This document shows, piece after piece, positions 10,726-19,754 of a DNA stretch of 64,000 bases; position 1 is the first letter of the stretch, and every line of letters begins with the position of its first letter. The stretch comes from Sphingobacterium multivorum (lineage in GTDB: Bacteria; Bacteroidota; Bacteroidia; Sphingobacteriales; Sphingobacteriaceae), in NCBI RefSeq assembly GCF_900457465.1, contig NZ_UAUU01000002.1, forward strand, positions 1 to 64,000, read 5' to 3'. Below the pieces are notes generated by a model. That model did no database searches. It was not told where the DNA came from and worked only from the letters and a program-made list of their open reading frames with translations. A program made the position numbers and the translations under genes.

Positions 10726-11235
10726 TCAGTTTTCACCTAATATTTGAACCAGATCTTCCGCTCCACCGTCAAATTTCTGTCCATTAACAAAAAATGTCGG
10801 TGTCCCATTAACGCCGCTAAGCATACCACTTTCAAAATCGCCATCCACGCGATCCTGCAACGCTTCGTCCTGCAAATCAGATTTGAACTTCGACATGTCC
10901 AAATCCAGTTGCTCGGCGATATCCAGCAGCAATCTTTCGCTCAGCAAGTTTTGGTTTTCAAAAATGGCATCATGCATCTCCCAAAATTTCCCTTGCAGTG
11001 CTGCAGCCTCCGCCGCCAATGCTGCGGGTTTTGCATAGGGGTGCATCTCCGAAAGCGGAAAATTGCGGAATACAAACCTGATCTGGCTTCCCAGTTCGGC
11101 CATCATTTCTTTTATAATTGGATGAGCTGCACCACAATGCGGACATTGGTAATCCCCATATTCAACAATGGTCAGATCGGCCTGGCCATTTCCCAATATA
11201 TGGTCAGCAGTGCTGACCTTCGGTTTCAATGACAT
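10726..11235 (-). CDS. DsbA family thioredoxin-fold protein
   Basis: A 169-residue DsbA-like oxidoreductase. The active site CPHC follows YGDYQ, and the cis-proline loop is seen in GVNGTPTFFVNG; the alpha-helical insertion lies between them. No signal peptide is present, so it probably acts in the cytoplasm as a disulfide isomerase or reductase rather than in periplasmic folding. It starts 2 bp after the stop of the upstream peroxiredoxin gene, so the two form an operon and may share a redox substrate. Confidence 0.92.
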   Translation of the reverse strand: MSLKPKVSTADHILGNGQADLTIVEYGDYQCPHCGAAHPIIKEMMAELGSQIRFVFRNFPLSEMHPYAKPAALAAEAAALQGKFWEMHDAIFENQNLLSERLLLDIAEQLDLDMSKFKSDLQDEALQDRVDGDFESGMLSGVNGTPTFFVNGQKFDGGAEDLVQILGEN

Positions 11236-11237
11236 AA

Positions 11238-11699
11238 TTATTTTGATTTAAGATTCTCCAATGCTTCGATAATACCGTCTGCACCCGGATTGACCGCAGT
11301 CGGAGACAGATAACTCCAAGCGATAACGCCCTCCTTATCAATCACAAAAAGTGCACGCTTGCACTCCCCTTCCTCTTCATCGTAAACACCATACTTCTTG
11401 GCGACCTCGCCTTTAGCTTCAAAATCGGCTAAAAGTGGAAAATGCAGCTTTCGGGATTGCGCAAAGGCCATATGGCACCATTTGCTGTCAACGGAAATAC
11501 CCATAATTTCGGCATCATATTTTTTAAAATATTTGAGCATTTCATTATATAAGGCCATCTGATCGCTACATACCGGACTCCAATCTGCCGGATAAAATGC
11601 CAATATCACATTATGCCCTTTGAATTCAGATAATTTAATTTTTTGATCCGGTGTCGCATACAAAGTGAAATCTGGTGCAACATCATTTTTTTGTAACAT
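11238..11699 (-). CDS. Peroxiredoxin (AhpC/TSA, BCP/AhpE-like)
   Basis: A 153-residue thiol peroxidase that reduces hydrogen peroxide and organic hydroperoxides. The peroxidatic cysteine sits in FYPADWSPVC, matching the P-x3-T/S-x2-C signature. A second cysteine in GECKRALFVID could resolve the disulfide. It is the first gene of a two-gene operon with the DsbA-like protein, which could recycle it (inference). Length is normal for the BCP/AhpE group. Confidence 0.92.
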   Translation of the reverse strand: MLQKNDVAPDFTLYATPDQKIKLSEFKGHNVILAFYPADWSPVCSDQMALYNEMLKYFKKYDAEIMGISVDSKWCHMAFAQSRKLHFPLLADFEAKGEVAKKYGVYDEEEGECKRALFVIDKEGVIAWSYLSPTAVNPGADGIIEALENLKSK

Positions 11700-11976
11700 A
11701 CTAATATCTTTAAAGTGTAAGCAATATTGGCATTCCAGTCCGCCAGTTTAATATTTATAAATAGATCTGTACCACCATAGTATAAAGGTGTGAACAGTTA
11801 AATTTGTTTTATTTAGTTTCAGGTTTGATAAAGATCTGACTTTTCGGAAGTCCCTCACGGAATGAATTTCCGAACCAAAAACCATTTTAAGGTGTCTCTC
11901 TTATACATCATAAATTATTTATATTAAGAATTCCTTGAAAAGGCAGAAATTATCGTTCAACACAGCCAACTTTAGA

Positions 11977-12528
11977 CTATTTATTTAACCATTTTCGAAT
12001 CAGCTTAGTATATTCTGGCATGACAACATAGACCATCAAAAACACAATCGTACCAGAAATCAAGAGTGCATCCGAAAAGTGATTGAAGGATAAATTTAAG
12101 GCGCGCAATAATGGCACGAGTAACATGGGTATACAAATGGATAATGGATAAATAGCAGACCAAGTGACAAGATATTGTTTCCAGCGAGGAGGGATTTTTG
12201 CGCTATTCTCTGGGGCCTCAAAAAGAAAATCCAAACCCGACCGGATCTGATAGTGATCGTGGCGACGAAATAGTGGCTCAACCTTTTCAATCCAGCGCTT
12301 TCGCTCCGTCGATTCTAGCCACATTTTGAGATGGTCGACCGTGTCAAAACGAATAATGACCGTATATACAAAAGTCAATTGAGGAATAGGCTTTACGATC
12401 TGAAGATCAATAAAACCCTTTGCATGTCTAGTTAATGGCATAATCTCTTCAAGCCATTTTTCATATTCATAGATTTTATCATCCAGAATATGATGTGTGA
12501 TTACAGCGGAAGCGCCTTGGTTTTCCAT
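11977..12528 (-). CDS. ABM-domain protein with C-terminal membrane helices
   Basis: A 183-residue protein. Residues 1-100 form a ferredoxin-like antibiotic biosynthesis monooxygenase (ABM) domain, with the pattern VIRFDTVDHLKMWLES typical of the group. Residues 115-175 hold two hydrophobic helices, so the domain is membrane-tethered. This architecture is common among uncharacterised bacterial ABM proteins. It lies 14 bp downstream of the flavin oxidoreductase gene and is likely co-transcribed. The enzymatic role is not known. Confidence 0.8.
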   Translation of the reverse strand: MENQGASAVITHHILDDKIYEYEKWLEEIMPLTRHAKGFIDLQIVKPIPQLTFVYTVIIRFDTVDHLKMWLESTERKRWIEKVEPLFRRHDHYQIRSGLDFLFEAPENSAKIPPRWKQYLVTWSAIYPLSICIPMLLVPLLRALNLSFNHFSDALLISGTIVFLMVYVVMPEYTKLIRKWLNK

Positions 12529-12542
12529 AGGATCAGATGAAA

Positions 12543-13601
12543 TTAAAATGCACGTTTGTATTGCCAGGGTATTGCTATTTCCTCTCCGAGTATTTTTGCT
12601 GCATGTAAGGCAAAATAAGGATCCCGAAGGTGCTCACGAGCAATTAGTATAAGATCGGCCAAACCGTCGGTAATAATAGCATTGACCTGCTCAGGTTCAT
12701 TGATCATTCCTACAGCACCGACTAAAATCCCTGTATGATTTTTGATTGCCTCTGCAAAGGGAACTTGGTACCCCGGGAATACGCGATCTTTACTTACGTT
12801 TGCAAATCCGCCGCCGGAGGCCGTAATCAGATCCACGCCATGTTCTTTCAATACCTGGGCTAATATCAGGCTATCCGCTAAGGTCCAAGCATCGGCGGTA
12901 TCGAGATAATCAACTGCAGATATGCGTACCAGCAGCGGCATTCCTTCAGGAATTACCCCTCGTACCAAGTCAACCGTTTCGATAAGGAACCGTATGCGAT
13001 TAGATAGAGACCCACCATACTCATCCGCTCTTTTGTTAATAACAGCTGAATAGAATTGATGAAATAGATAACCGTGTCCCGCATGCAGCTCAATTGTATC
13101 GAATCCTGCACCGACAGCGCGAATTGCTGCTTCGGCAAACTGTTGCTTTATTTCAGTGATCTCATCGCGTGTCAATGCCTTAGGAACGAGCTGATTGATC
13201 ATTGTCGCCGAGGATGATTTCAACTGCCATCCCCCTTCTGAAACAGCCAAAGGCAGCATCCGTTCCTTTGGGTGCTTTAGGCTTCCTTTTGCGCCTGCGT
13301 GCCATAACTGTATCCCTATTTTTGCACCCTGCAGATGCACAAAATCTACAATAGCTTTCCAGCTTTTCTGCTGTACCGCATTCCAAATACCGACATCACT
13401 TAACGTCGCCATTCCTTGGGGCGAGACAGCAGTACATTCAGTGAGTAGCAATCCTGCTCCACCAATCGCACGGCTGCCCAAGTGGACAAGATGCCAGTCT
13501 CCTGGTATACCTTCAGTCGCACTATACTGTTGCATAGGCGATACCACAATCCTGTTTTTTAAGGTAAGATCGCGTAGTCTTATTGTTGAAAATAAATTCA
13601 T
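12543..13601 (-). CDS. NADH:flavin oxidoreductase (old yellow enzyme, YqjM/XenA type)
   Basis: An FMN-dependent ene-reductase of 352 residues that reduces activated C=C bonds in enones and xenobiotics using NAD(P)H. A TIM-barrel pattern is visible: the N-terminal NRIVVSPMQQYSA, substrate-binding HAGAKG, the H-x-x-H-type loop HAGHGYLFHQF and the FMN-phosphate region ILVGAVGMINEP. At the position where YqjM has a redox-tuning cysteine (SPMCMYS) this protein has glutamine, so its specificity may differ. I start at the internal ATG at 13601 (MNLFSTIRL), which matches family N-termini, not the upstream ATG at 13631. Downstream lies the ABM gene. Confidence 0.9.
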   Translation of the reverse strand: MNLFSTIRLRDLTLKNRIVVSPMQQYSATEGIPGDWHLVHLGSRAIGGAGLLLTECTAVSPQGMATLSDVGIWNAVQQKSWKAIVDFVHLQGAKIGIQLWHAGAKGSLKHPKERMLPLAVSEGGWQLKSSSATMINQLVPKALTRDEITEIKQQFAEAAIRAVGAGFDTIELHAGHGYLFHQFYSAVINKRADEYGGSLSNRIRFLIETVDLVRGVIPEGMPLLVRISAVDYLDTADAWTLADSLILAQVLKEHGVDLITASGGGFANVSKDRVFPGYQVPFAEAIKNHTGILVGAVGMINEPEQVNAIITDGLADLILIAREHLRDPYFALHAAKILGEEIAIPWQYKRAF

Positions 13602-13738
13602 ACTATTAGTTTTTTGGGTTCTTTTGCACATAATTGATCTACTATTTTTTTATAAATTGTAGTTGTTAAGCAGGAAACTTTACCATTCATCGAGGCGGTC
13701 GATCCTTTTTTCTGGACAATCAGGCTATTGGTTTTCAT
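13598..13738 (-). CDS. Possible 46-residue peptide overlapping the oxidoreductase start
   Basis: From an ATG at 13738, 46 codons run to a TGA that overlaps the ATG of the flavin oxidoreductase (ATGA overlap), the arrangement of translational coupling. The product is basic, with the segment SCLTTTIYKK and a single cysteine. I recognise no family. It could be a coupled leader peptide, a small protein, or a chance frame. Confidence 0.25.
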   Translation of the reverse strand: MKTNSLIVQKKGSTASMNGKVSCLTTTIYKKIVDQLCAKEPKKLIV

Positions 13739-13954
13739 AACATATTGATTTAATGAAAAAGCGCTATTAGTCTTCCTTCGTTTAAAATTACCCAACATTT
13801 TTTTTAAGCTGTATAAATTTCGTCGAACGGGCAAATTCAGTCGTTGAAAGGATAACAATCCACGATTTGACTACAAGATCCGTTGATCTGCCTACATCCA
13901 AACTCGATCGATTAGCCACCTTTGTAACATCAATTTATTTAAAAAAAGAAATAC

Positions 13955-14803
13955 ATGAAATCACAAAAAGTATGGTTTGTCACTGGCGCTTCCAAAGGGC
14001 TAGGTCTCAGTCTCGTTAAAGAATTGCTCGCCCAAGGTTATCTTGTGGTTGCCACATCACGAACAAAACAGGCCCTAGAAGATGAAATCGGCGATCAGGA
14101 AAATTTTCTGCCGCTTGAAGTGGACATTACCGATGACAAAGACGTTGCCCGGGCAGTACTCTCGGCCATTGATTATTTCGGAAAGATTGATGTATTGGTC
14201 AACAATGCCGGATATGGTCAGACCGGCACCCTAGAGGAGCTCAGTGATCGGGAAGCACGCCGCAACTTCGAAGTGAATGTCTTTGGATCACTTAATGCCA
14301 TCAGGCATATCGCCCCCCATATGCGACGCCAACAAGCGGGACATATTTTCAATATAGCATCTATCGGCGGACTCGCAGGAAATTATCCAGCCTTTGGTGT
14401 TTATTGCTCCACCAAATTTGCTGTCGCAGGCTTTACCGAAGCCCTCGCTGTCGAAATGGAACCTTTTGGTGTACACACGACCTTGGTGTATCCCGGTTAC
14501 TTCAGAACTGATTTTTTATCCGAGGGATCCTTACACACCGCAGCCAATCCAATCGCTGCGTACGTCACTGCCCGAGAAAACGAAGCTACCCATCTGCATC
14601 AGATCCATGGCAATCAGGCAAACGATCCCCACAAAGCAGCAACCTTATTAATTGAGTTAAGTACGCTCGCACAGCCCCCAGTTCATTTTTTAATGGGCGA
14701 GGATGCGTATGAGCTGGCAAAAAATAAGATCAATATGCTTATGACGGAGATCGAAAAATGGAAAAGTTATACCGTGTCAACAGCTTTCGAGCAATCCGTA
14801 TAA
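13955..14803 (+). CDS. SDR family oxidoreductase
   Basis: A classical short-chain dehydrogenase/reductase of 282 residues. The cofactor-binding motif TGASKGLG is at residues 10-17, followed by NNAG, the catalytic serine in NIASIGG and the YCSTK active site. The TSR sequence after the first beta-strand pair (VVATSRTK) suggests NADP(H) preference. Substrate cannot be deduced. It is divergent from the old-yellow-enzyme gene and is followed 74 bp later by an AraC regulator on the same strand, which may control it. Confidence 0.9.
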   Translation: MKSQKVWFVTGASKGLGLSLVKELLAQGYLVVATSRTKQALEDEIGDQENFLPLEVDITDDKDVARAVLSAIDYFGKIDVLVNNAGYGQTGTLEELSDREARRNFEVNVFGSLNAIRHIAPHMRRQQAGHIFNIASIGGLAGNYPAFGVYCSTKFAVAGFTEALAVEMEPFGVHTTLVYPGYFRTDFLSEGSLHTAANPIAAYVTARENEATHLHQIHGNQANDPHKAATLLIELSTLAQPPVHFLMGEDAYELAKNKINMLMTEIEKWKSYTVSTAFEQSV

Positions 14804-14877
14804 CAGCTTAGTTCAGTATAAGGAGCTTCCTAGGATATTTCACAATAATCAAATTAGAAATTCATTAAATTTACAAC

Positions 14878-15792
14878 ATGGAGAATACATTTCGCTTTCA
14901 TTCGCTTTCGGAATTCCACAGCTTTTGCGGACTACCTAAGCCCGAACATCCATTGATGAGCTTGGTTGATTATAGTCAAGTACATTACCCCATAAATGAC
15001 AGCAAATTGAATTGGATACAACATTTTTATTCGATCGGTTTAAAGCGAAATGTAAATGCCCGGTTCAATTATGGACAGCAGCACTATGACTTCGACTCGG
15101 GCATACTCACTTTTATCTCGCCCCTACAATTTCTACAAGTGGAGATCAATCAGCAAGTGCAGGCACAACCCAGCGGCTGGATTTTGTTGATCCATCCCGA
15201 TTTTCTCTGGAACAGCGAACTGGCAAAACATATTCACTCCTACGATTTTTTCCAATATCAGGTCAATGAAGCGCTTTTTCTTTCGGACAAAGAAGAAGCC
15301 ATCATTGTCGATATTCTGCAGAATATAGAAAAAGAGTATCAGTCCAATATCGATAAATTTAGCCGCGAACTCATTATCAAACAGATCGAGCGCTTGCTGA
15401 TTTACGCCGAACGATTTTACGAACGTCAATTTATCACCCGCAAACGATCGACCCAAGAGCTGGTCACCAAGTTTGAGCAGTTACTGTCAGCACAGTTTCA
15501 GCAACACATACTTGTGGAGCATGGCGTACCAACCGTCAGCTTCCTGGCGCAGCAGCTCAATTTATCACCAAACTACCTGGGCAGTTTGCTGCGTATCTAC
15601 ACCCAACAAAACACCCAACAGCATATTCAGCATAAAATGATCGAGTATGCCAAATTAAGGCTAAGCACGAGTTCCCTTTCCATCAGTGAAATCGCCTATG
15701 AACTGGGTTTCGAACATCCACAGTCGTTCAGTAAAGTGTTCAAAAAGAATACCCAACAAAGTCCCGTGGAATTTAGGCAACAATTTCAGTAG
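14878..15792 (+). CDS. AraC family transcriptional regulator
   Basis: A 304-residue regulator with an N-terminal sensing region (about residues 20-170) and a C-terminal AraC DNA-binding domain (about 200-304). The second helix-turn-helix shows ISEIAYELGFEHPQSFSKVF followed by SPVEFR, a textbook AraC signature. It follows the SDR gene on the same strand, a common arrangement in which the regulator controls the adjacent reductase and divergent genes (inference). Confidence 0.9.
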   Translation: MENTFRFHSLSEFHSFCGLPKPEHPLMSLVDYSQVHYPINDSKLNWIQHFYSIGLKRNVNARFNYGQQHYDFDSGILTFISPLQFLQVEINQQVQAQPSGWILLIHPDFLWNSELAKHIHSYDFFQYQVNEALFLSDKEEAIIVDILQNIEKEYQSNIDKFSRELIIKQIERLLIYAERFYERQFITRKRSTQELVTKFEQLLSAQFQQHILVEHGVPTVSFLAQQLNLSPNYLGSLLRIYTQQNTQQHIQHKMIEYAKLRLSTSSLSISEIAYELGFEHPQSFSKVFKKNTQQSPVEFRQQFQ

Positions 15793-15803
15793 GTTATTTA
15801 TCT

Positions 15804-16328
15804 TTACTCCGCGTAATATCCCGCTACCCCAATGCCAATCGTCCAAAAGAACTTTGACTTTTTAAGGTCCTCCAGCAGCATATCCGCATTGTCTTCGTAT
15901 TCGCCATCGGCTTTGATTTCCTCAATCTCCTCCTGAACATCCTCTTCAGTCATCTGTCTCCAGACGCCCACAGAGCTATTTAAAAATGTATAGCAATATC
16001 CCGCTTCGGCATCATCAACCTCACCCTGATTTTTATCCGTTAAGAGATTGACCAGTTCAGCTGCTTCGACCTGAAATGGATTAACACCATAGATATTGAT
16101 TTCAGTTTTTTCTGGATAGGGTCCATTGATGCTTTCTATAAATTCCAATGTTCCCTGATCATTAAAATCAAGTCTCAATTCGAGTTCATCATAATAATAT
16201 TGGTCGTCCAGCGCATCTGAAGGAGCACCAAGCACACCTTGAACTTCAGCACGGCCCGCACCAAGATTAACTTGACCAATACCTTCAATTTGAATCCCAA
16301 CAAGTGGGACTAGTTCGATCTTTTTCAT
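15804..16328 (-). CDS. Hypothetical acidic protein
   Basis: A 174-residue soluble, strongly acidic protein without signal peptide or membrane segments. Its N-terminal half looks like a small beta-rich domain (IGQVNLGAGRAEVQGVLG), and a glutamate-rich helix (EEDVQEEIEEIKAD) lies near the C-terminus. I do not recognise a family. It is convergent with the AraC gene with 11 bp between them, and neighbours a broken SMI1/KNR4 gene; both could be orphan immunity-type genes, which is only a suggestion. Confidence 0.7.
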   Translation of the reverse strand: MKKIELVPLVGIQIEGIGQVNLGAGRAEVQGVLGAPSDALDDQYYYDELELRLDFNDQGTLEFIESINGPYPEKTEINIYGVNPFQVEAAELVNLLTDKNQGEVDDAEAGYCYTFLNSSVGVWRQMTEEDVQEEIEEIKADGEYEDNADMLLEDLKKSKFFWTIGIGVAGYYAE

Positions 16329-16540
16329 GCGTATTCAGTAAATTATAAAAAGGATACCTGCATAAATAACACTTGAACATCTGCTATCGTTTTATCCAAT
16401 GATGAACATAGCTACAGCGTTATGCTGACATAAATTTACACTAATTCCCATTAAATAATTATTAACATTTTTAACTTTTCATACGATCCATAGCGCACAT
16501 GATAATTCGCATACTCAGGCAATTATGACTAACTTTATGA

Positions 16541-16918
16541 ATGCATCAAAAATCCACCATTATGCAACAGACACTAGCCACATTAGACAGTTATATCCAA
16601 AATCTAAGACCTGAGCTGTATATCGATCTACAGTCCTCGTTATCGGCAGAAGAGTTTAGGGCCCTTGAACAGCAATATGATATGGAGATACCTCAGAATC
16701 TTAAAGCGCTCTATCGCTGGAAAAATGGGCAATGCAATACAAGTTGTGAAGCCTTTGTTAACAATTCGACTTTTATCCCGCTGGAAGAAGAGCTGGATAC
16801 AGCGTAGGAACTGACCAATATGATTGGTATGGACTTGGAAATCGAAAACTGGTGGAATGAGTATTTTTTTAGCCTAGATAACACCGGCGAATATCCCAAA
16901 CGTTTTAAGGTGGGCTAA
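16541..16918 (+). pseudogene. SMI1/KNR4 family protein, interrupted and truncated
   Basis: The first 88 codons encode an SMI1/KNR4-type N-terminus (LSAEEFRALEQQYDMEIPQN, LKALYRWKNGQ, FIPLEE). An in-frame TAG at 16805-16807 follows, after which the same frame continues with the expected ELTNMIGMDLEIENWWNEYF and ends at a TAA at 16916. The usual central and C-terminal parts of the fold (about 150-190 residues in total) are missing, so there has been both a nonsense mutation and an internal loss. Family members often act as immunity proteins for contact-dependent or polymorphic toxins; no toxin gene lies nearby. Confidence 0.65.
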
Positions 16919-16934
16919 CAGAAACTCATCGCCC

Positions 16935-17492
16935 TCATTTTTTTCTCTCGATGAATTTTTGAATTACACTCCTGTCGTTAAACATTACTTTTTTCACATA
17001 GTAACCTTTTCCACTAGAAGCCAGAGCTGCCGAATCTGCCGAAATGTAATTACAAAAAAAAGAAATCAGTTCAGGAGAAGCCTCATACACCAAATAATTC
17101 AGTCTTAAAGTTTTATTATCTGGATTCAAACATAATTGACATAAGGATTTTTCATGATCAAAAAACTCAATCTCTAGATTCGAGCAATAGTTATGTTTAT
17201 GCCCTATATCATTCTTTTCAGGTTTGTACCGCTTTAACTTATCTAATTCATCGAGAAGAATGTCCCATTTCGCTAATGGAAAGGTATCATTCTTGGCCGC
17301 AAAAAAATCAACCGCATGATGTTTATAAGAATCACTCAAGTATCTTTCTTGACTATACTGTTCATCAACGAATTCTCGACTGAACAAAATCCGTAATTCC
17401 TTTTCCCGCTGTTTCTCTTTGGAACCACAGGATAAAAACAGAGGCAACATGCAATAAAGAGTAACAAAAATTAAATAAGTTCTTTGATTCAT
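16935..17492 (-). CDS. Hypothetical lipoprotein
   Basis: From the ATG at 17492 the product has 185 residues and begins with a lipoprotein signal peptide ending LPLFLSC, followed by a charged linker (GSKEKQREKE). The remainder is mixed alpha/beta with several cysteines (YCSNLEIEFF, SLCQLCLNP). An upstream in-frame ATG at 17603 would add 37 residues and spoil the signal peptide, so I prefer 17492. No family is recognised; it stands alone between the SMI1 remnant and the Fnr-like gene. Confidence 0.65.
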   Translation of the reverse strand: MNQRTYLIFVTLYCMLPLFLSCGSKEKQREKELRILFSREFVDEQYSQERYLSDSYKHHAVDFFAAKNDTFPLAKWDILLDELDKLKRYKPEKNDIGHKHNYCSNLEIEFFDHEKSLCQLCLNPDNKTLRLNYLVYEASPELISFFCNYISADSAALASSGKGYYVKKVMFNDRSVIQKFIERKK

Positions 17493-17676
17493 AATACTAT
17501 TGGTCTTTACACTAAATCGAAGAAAACAATACATGCTGGTTTCAAATAACCGCATCAACAAGATGCCGACATTATGGAGATGCAAAATTTCATCCAGTTC
17601 CACACATTAATAAGTTAAAATCAAAAGATATACTGTTTTTATAAAAGGTAAAATAGGAATTTAAACGAATAGATAA

Positions 17677-17684
17677 TAACTTTG
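17677..17684 (+). promoter_or_regulatory. Candidate -7 promoter element for the Fnr-like gene
   Basis: TAACTTTG matches the Bacteroidota -7 consensus TAnnTTTG and lies 36 bp upstream of the ATG at 17721. I did not find a good TTTG -33 partner, so the call rests on one element. Confidence 0.3.
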
Positions 17685-17720
17685 GACAGATAACACACCG
17701 TCCATTATACGAATCAGACT

Positions 17721-18431
17721 TTGATGAAATCGAAGAAAACAAATCCTTGCGATCACTCCTGCCTTATGTGCCGTTATGTCTTACAAGATTGGCTCGGACA
17801 GATCGACCTTCATCGGAAGAATATCAAATTAAAAAAAGGTGAACAGTTTATCTCCGAAGGAGAATCCGTTCGGGGAATTTATTTCATCCAGTCGGGACTT
17901 GTCAAAGTTCACCGTAATCTGGGGGATAAAGAAACCATTGTACGATTTGCAAAAAAAGGAGATATCGTTGGCCATCGCGGAATCAGTACCGAACAAACTG
18001 TCTACCCTATTTCTGCAACAACCCTGGAAGTGTCACAGCTCTGCTTCGTCGAAATGCCGTTCTTCCTGTCCACGCTACGCATAAATCCAGAGCTGAGTTA
18101 CCGGTTGATGTTGTTTTTTGCCGACGAACTACATCTTTCTGAACAAAAGATGACCCGCCTGACACAGCTCGCTGTTAAAAATCGCCTTGCCTGGAGCCTA
18201 TTGTTACTTCACCGTGTTTTCAGCGACGGACATAAGGATGGATATATTGGATTATCCCTAAGCAAAAAAGACTTGGCTTCCTACGTAGGCGCTACGTACG
18301 AGACCGTATATCGTACGCTGAGCGAACTTATCGAATTAGGAGCCATCATAATGGACAAAAAAGATATTTTTATTAAAAACCTCCAGCTTTTACAGGATTT
18401 ATCAGAAGAAAACAATGGGGAGTTAAACTAG
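17721..18431 (+). CDS. Crp/Fnr family regulator with four Fnr-like cysteines
   Basis: A 236-residue cyclic-nucleotide-binding-fold regulator with a C-terminal winged helix (recognition region DLASYVGATYETVYRTLSEL). Cysteines at residues 10, 14 and 17 plus one at 108 mimic the layout of E. coli FNR, which uses three N-terminal cysteines and one central cysteine to hold an oxygen-sensing [4Fe-4S] cluster. The spacing differs (C-x3-C-x2-C versus C-x2-C-x5-C). It lies just upstream of, and convergent with, the nitrite reductase cluster and is the obvious candidate to control it in response to oxygen or nitrogen oxides. Family is certain; cluster binding and target are inference. Confidence 0.88.
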   Translation: MMKSKKTNPCDHSCLMCRYVLQDWLGQIDLHRKNIKLKKGEQFISEGESVRGIYFIQSGLVKVHRNLGDKETIVRFAKKGDIVGHRGISTEQTVYPISATTLEVSQLCFVEMPFFLSTLRINPELSYRLMLFFADELHLSEQKMTRLTQLAVKNRLAWSLLLLHRVFSDGHKDGYIGLSLSKKDLASYVGATYETVYRTLSELIELGAIIMDKKDIFIKNLQLLQDLSEENNGELN

Positions 18432-18484
18432 CTAGAAAAGCCAACGACTCCCCAAATCATATATTCCCTTAAAAATACATCACC

Positions 18485-18877
18485 TTAAAATTTAAAGCCC
18501 ATACCGACTCCCAATCTCCATTTACCATCAGCAGCACTCGTTTTTGCGGTATAGAATGCTGGCAGCTGAATGGCAATATGTCGGAATACAGCCGTTAAAC
18601 CAAATCCCAGAGAGGGCGTGATCCAGGAGTTCTTTGGCTTCCCCGATTCAACCTTATCTTCTTTCAGTTTTAAGCTAGGTAATAGACCAAGCAACAGGCA
18701 GCTTTTGGGTGCGAATATGTATTTCACAGCTGGCCCGGTACAATTGAAGTAAACACCCCGATCGACGTAGCCCGCTACCGCAATGCCTTCAAACAAACTG
18801 CCTTTTATTATTTTTTCCTGACTATAAATTCTATCGCCAGCAATCAGCAACAAGATTAGCGTCAATAGTTTTTTCAT
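18485..18877 (-). CDS. Small outer-membrane beta-barrel-like protein
   Basis: A 130-residue protein with a cleavable signal peptide (MKKLLTLILLLIAGDRIYSQ) and a C-terminal pattern of alternating residues ending in GVGMGFKF, typical of outer-membrane strands terminating in phenylalanine. I start at the ATG at 18877, three codons inside the longest frame. The gene follows the nitrite channel gene by 15 bp and is probably the last gene of the nir operon. Function unknown; a porin-like role is possible but it is short for a complete barrel. Confidence 0.65.
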   Translation of the reverse strand: MKKLLTLILLLIAGDRIYSQEKIIKGSLFEGIAVAGYVDRGVYFNCTGPAVKYIFAPKSCLLLGLLPSLKLKEDKVESGKPKNSWITPSLGFGLTAVFRHIAIQLPAFYTAKTSAADGKWRLGVGMGFKF

Positions 18878-18892
18878 TTGATCCATAGAAAT

Positions 18893-19705
18893 TCAATTTT
18901 GTGAAGTTGATACCTTTTCTTTTTGATGATAAGTATAATAGATAGCCATCCCCGTAAATAGCAGACCGCCAACAATGTTTCCAGCGGTTACGATCAGCTG
19001 ATTACAAAGCCACCAGTCGGAGATCGTCACTTTTGCACCAAACATCATCCCGGCAGGGATCACAAACATGTTAACAACAGCGTGCTCATAACCTAATGCA
19101 AAGAATATAAAGATCGGAATACCCGCAGCTAGAATTTTACCAAGGGTAGACTTAGAAGTCATGGACATCACCACGCCCATACAGACCATCCAATTACACA
19201 GAATAGCTTTGACAAAAGCCGAAAACAAACCCGCCGCACCATGACTGCTGTATCCAAGGGTTTTCTTTTCACTGATCAGAATCAGACTATGTTCGATATT
19301 TCCGAGCTGGCTCGACTGCCCGGTCTCTGTGCTAGCCGCCCAGAACAAAATCGCAAAGAGCACACTGCCCAACAAGTTGCCCAGAAAAACCCAGAAAAGA
19401 TTATTGGCCATCGCCTTAAAATTGATCTTACCTTCAAACCAGGCTAAAGGCACCAGCGAAAAGCTTCCCGTCACCAGCTCCAGACCAAGGATAACGATAA
19501 TGACAAAACCCACCGGAAAAACAAATGCACCGACTAAGCTCAGTCCCGTCTGGGAAGTCGCCAATAGTGCGAGTGTGACAGAAATTGCCAATAAGGCTCC
19601 TGACAATGCTCCCCGTATCAATAGATCTTTGATTGGAAGCGTAGATTTGTAGATTGCGGTATTCATCATTGCACCAGCAACCTCTTTTGGGCTAATATAA
19701 TCCAT
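18893..19705 (-). CDS. nirC: Formate/nitrite transporter family protein
   Basis: A 270-residue FNT-family channel with six predicted membrane helices and family motifs (VLGLELVTGSFSLVPLAW, GNLLGS, GYEHAVVNMF). FNT pentamers pass small monovalent anions such as nitrite, formate or hydrosulfide. Position directly downstream of nirB and nirD points to nitrite uptake, so nirC is the best symbol. It is 49 bp from nirD and presumably part of the same operon. Confidence 0.9.
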   Translation of the reverse strand: MDYISPKEVAGAMMNTAIYKSTLPIKDLLIRGALSGALLAISVTLALLATSQTGLSLVGAFVFPVGFVIIVILGLELVTGSFSLVPLAWFEGKINFKAMANNLFWVFLGNLLGSVLFAILFWAASTETGQSSQLGNIEHSLILISEKKTLGYSSHGAAGLFSAFVKAILCNWMVCMGVVMSMTSKSTLGKILAAGIPIFIFFALGYEHAVVNMFVIPAGMMFGAKVTISDWWLCNQLIVTAGNIVGGLLFTGMAIYYTYHQKEKVSTSQN

Positions 19706-19754
19706 GGTATTTTTGTTTTTAAAAGGTTTTAGATTCAGTTATTTATTAGCTTAG

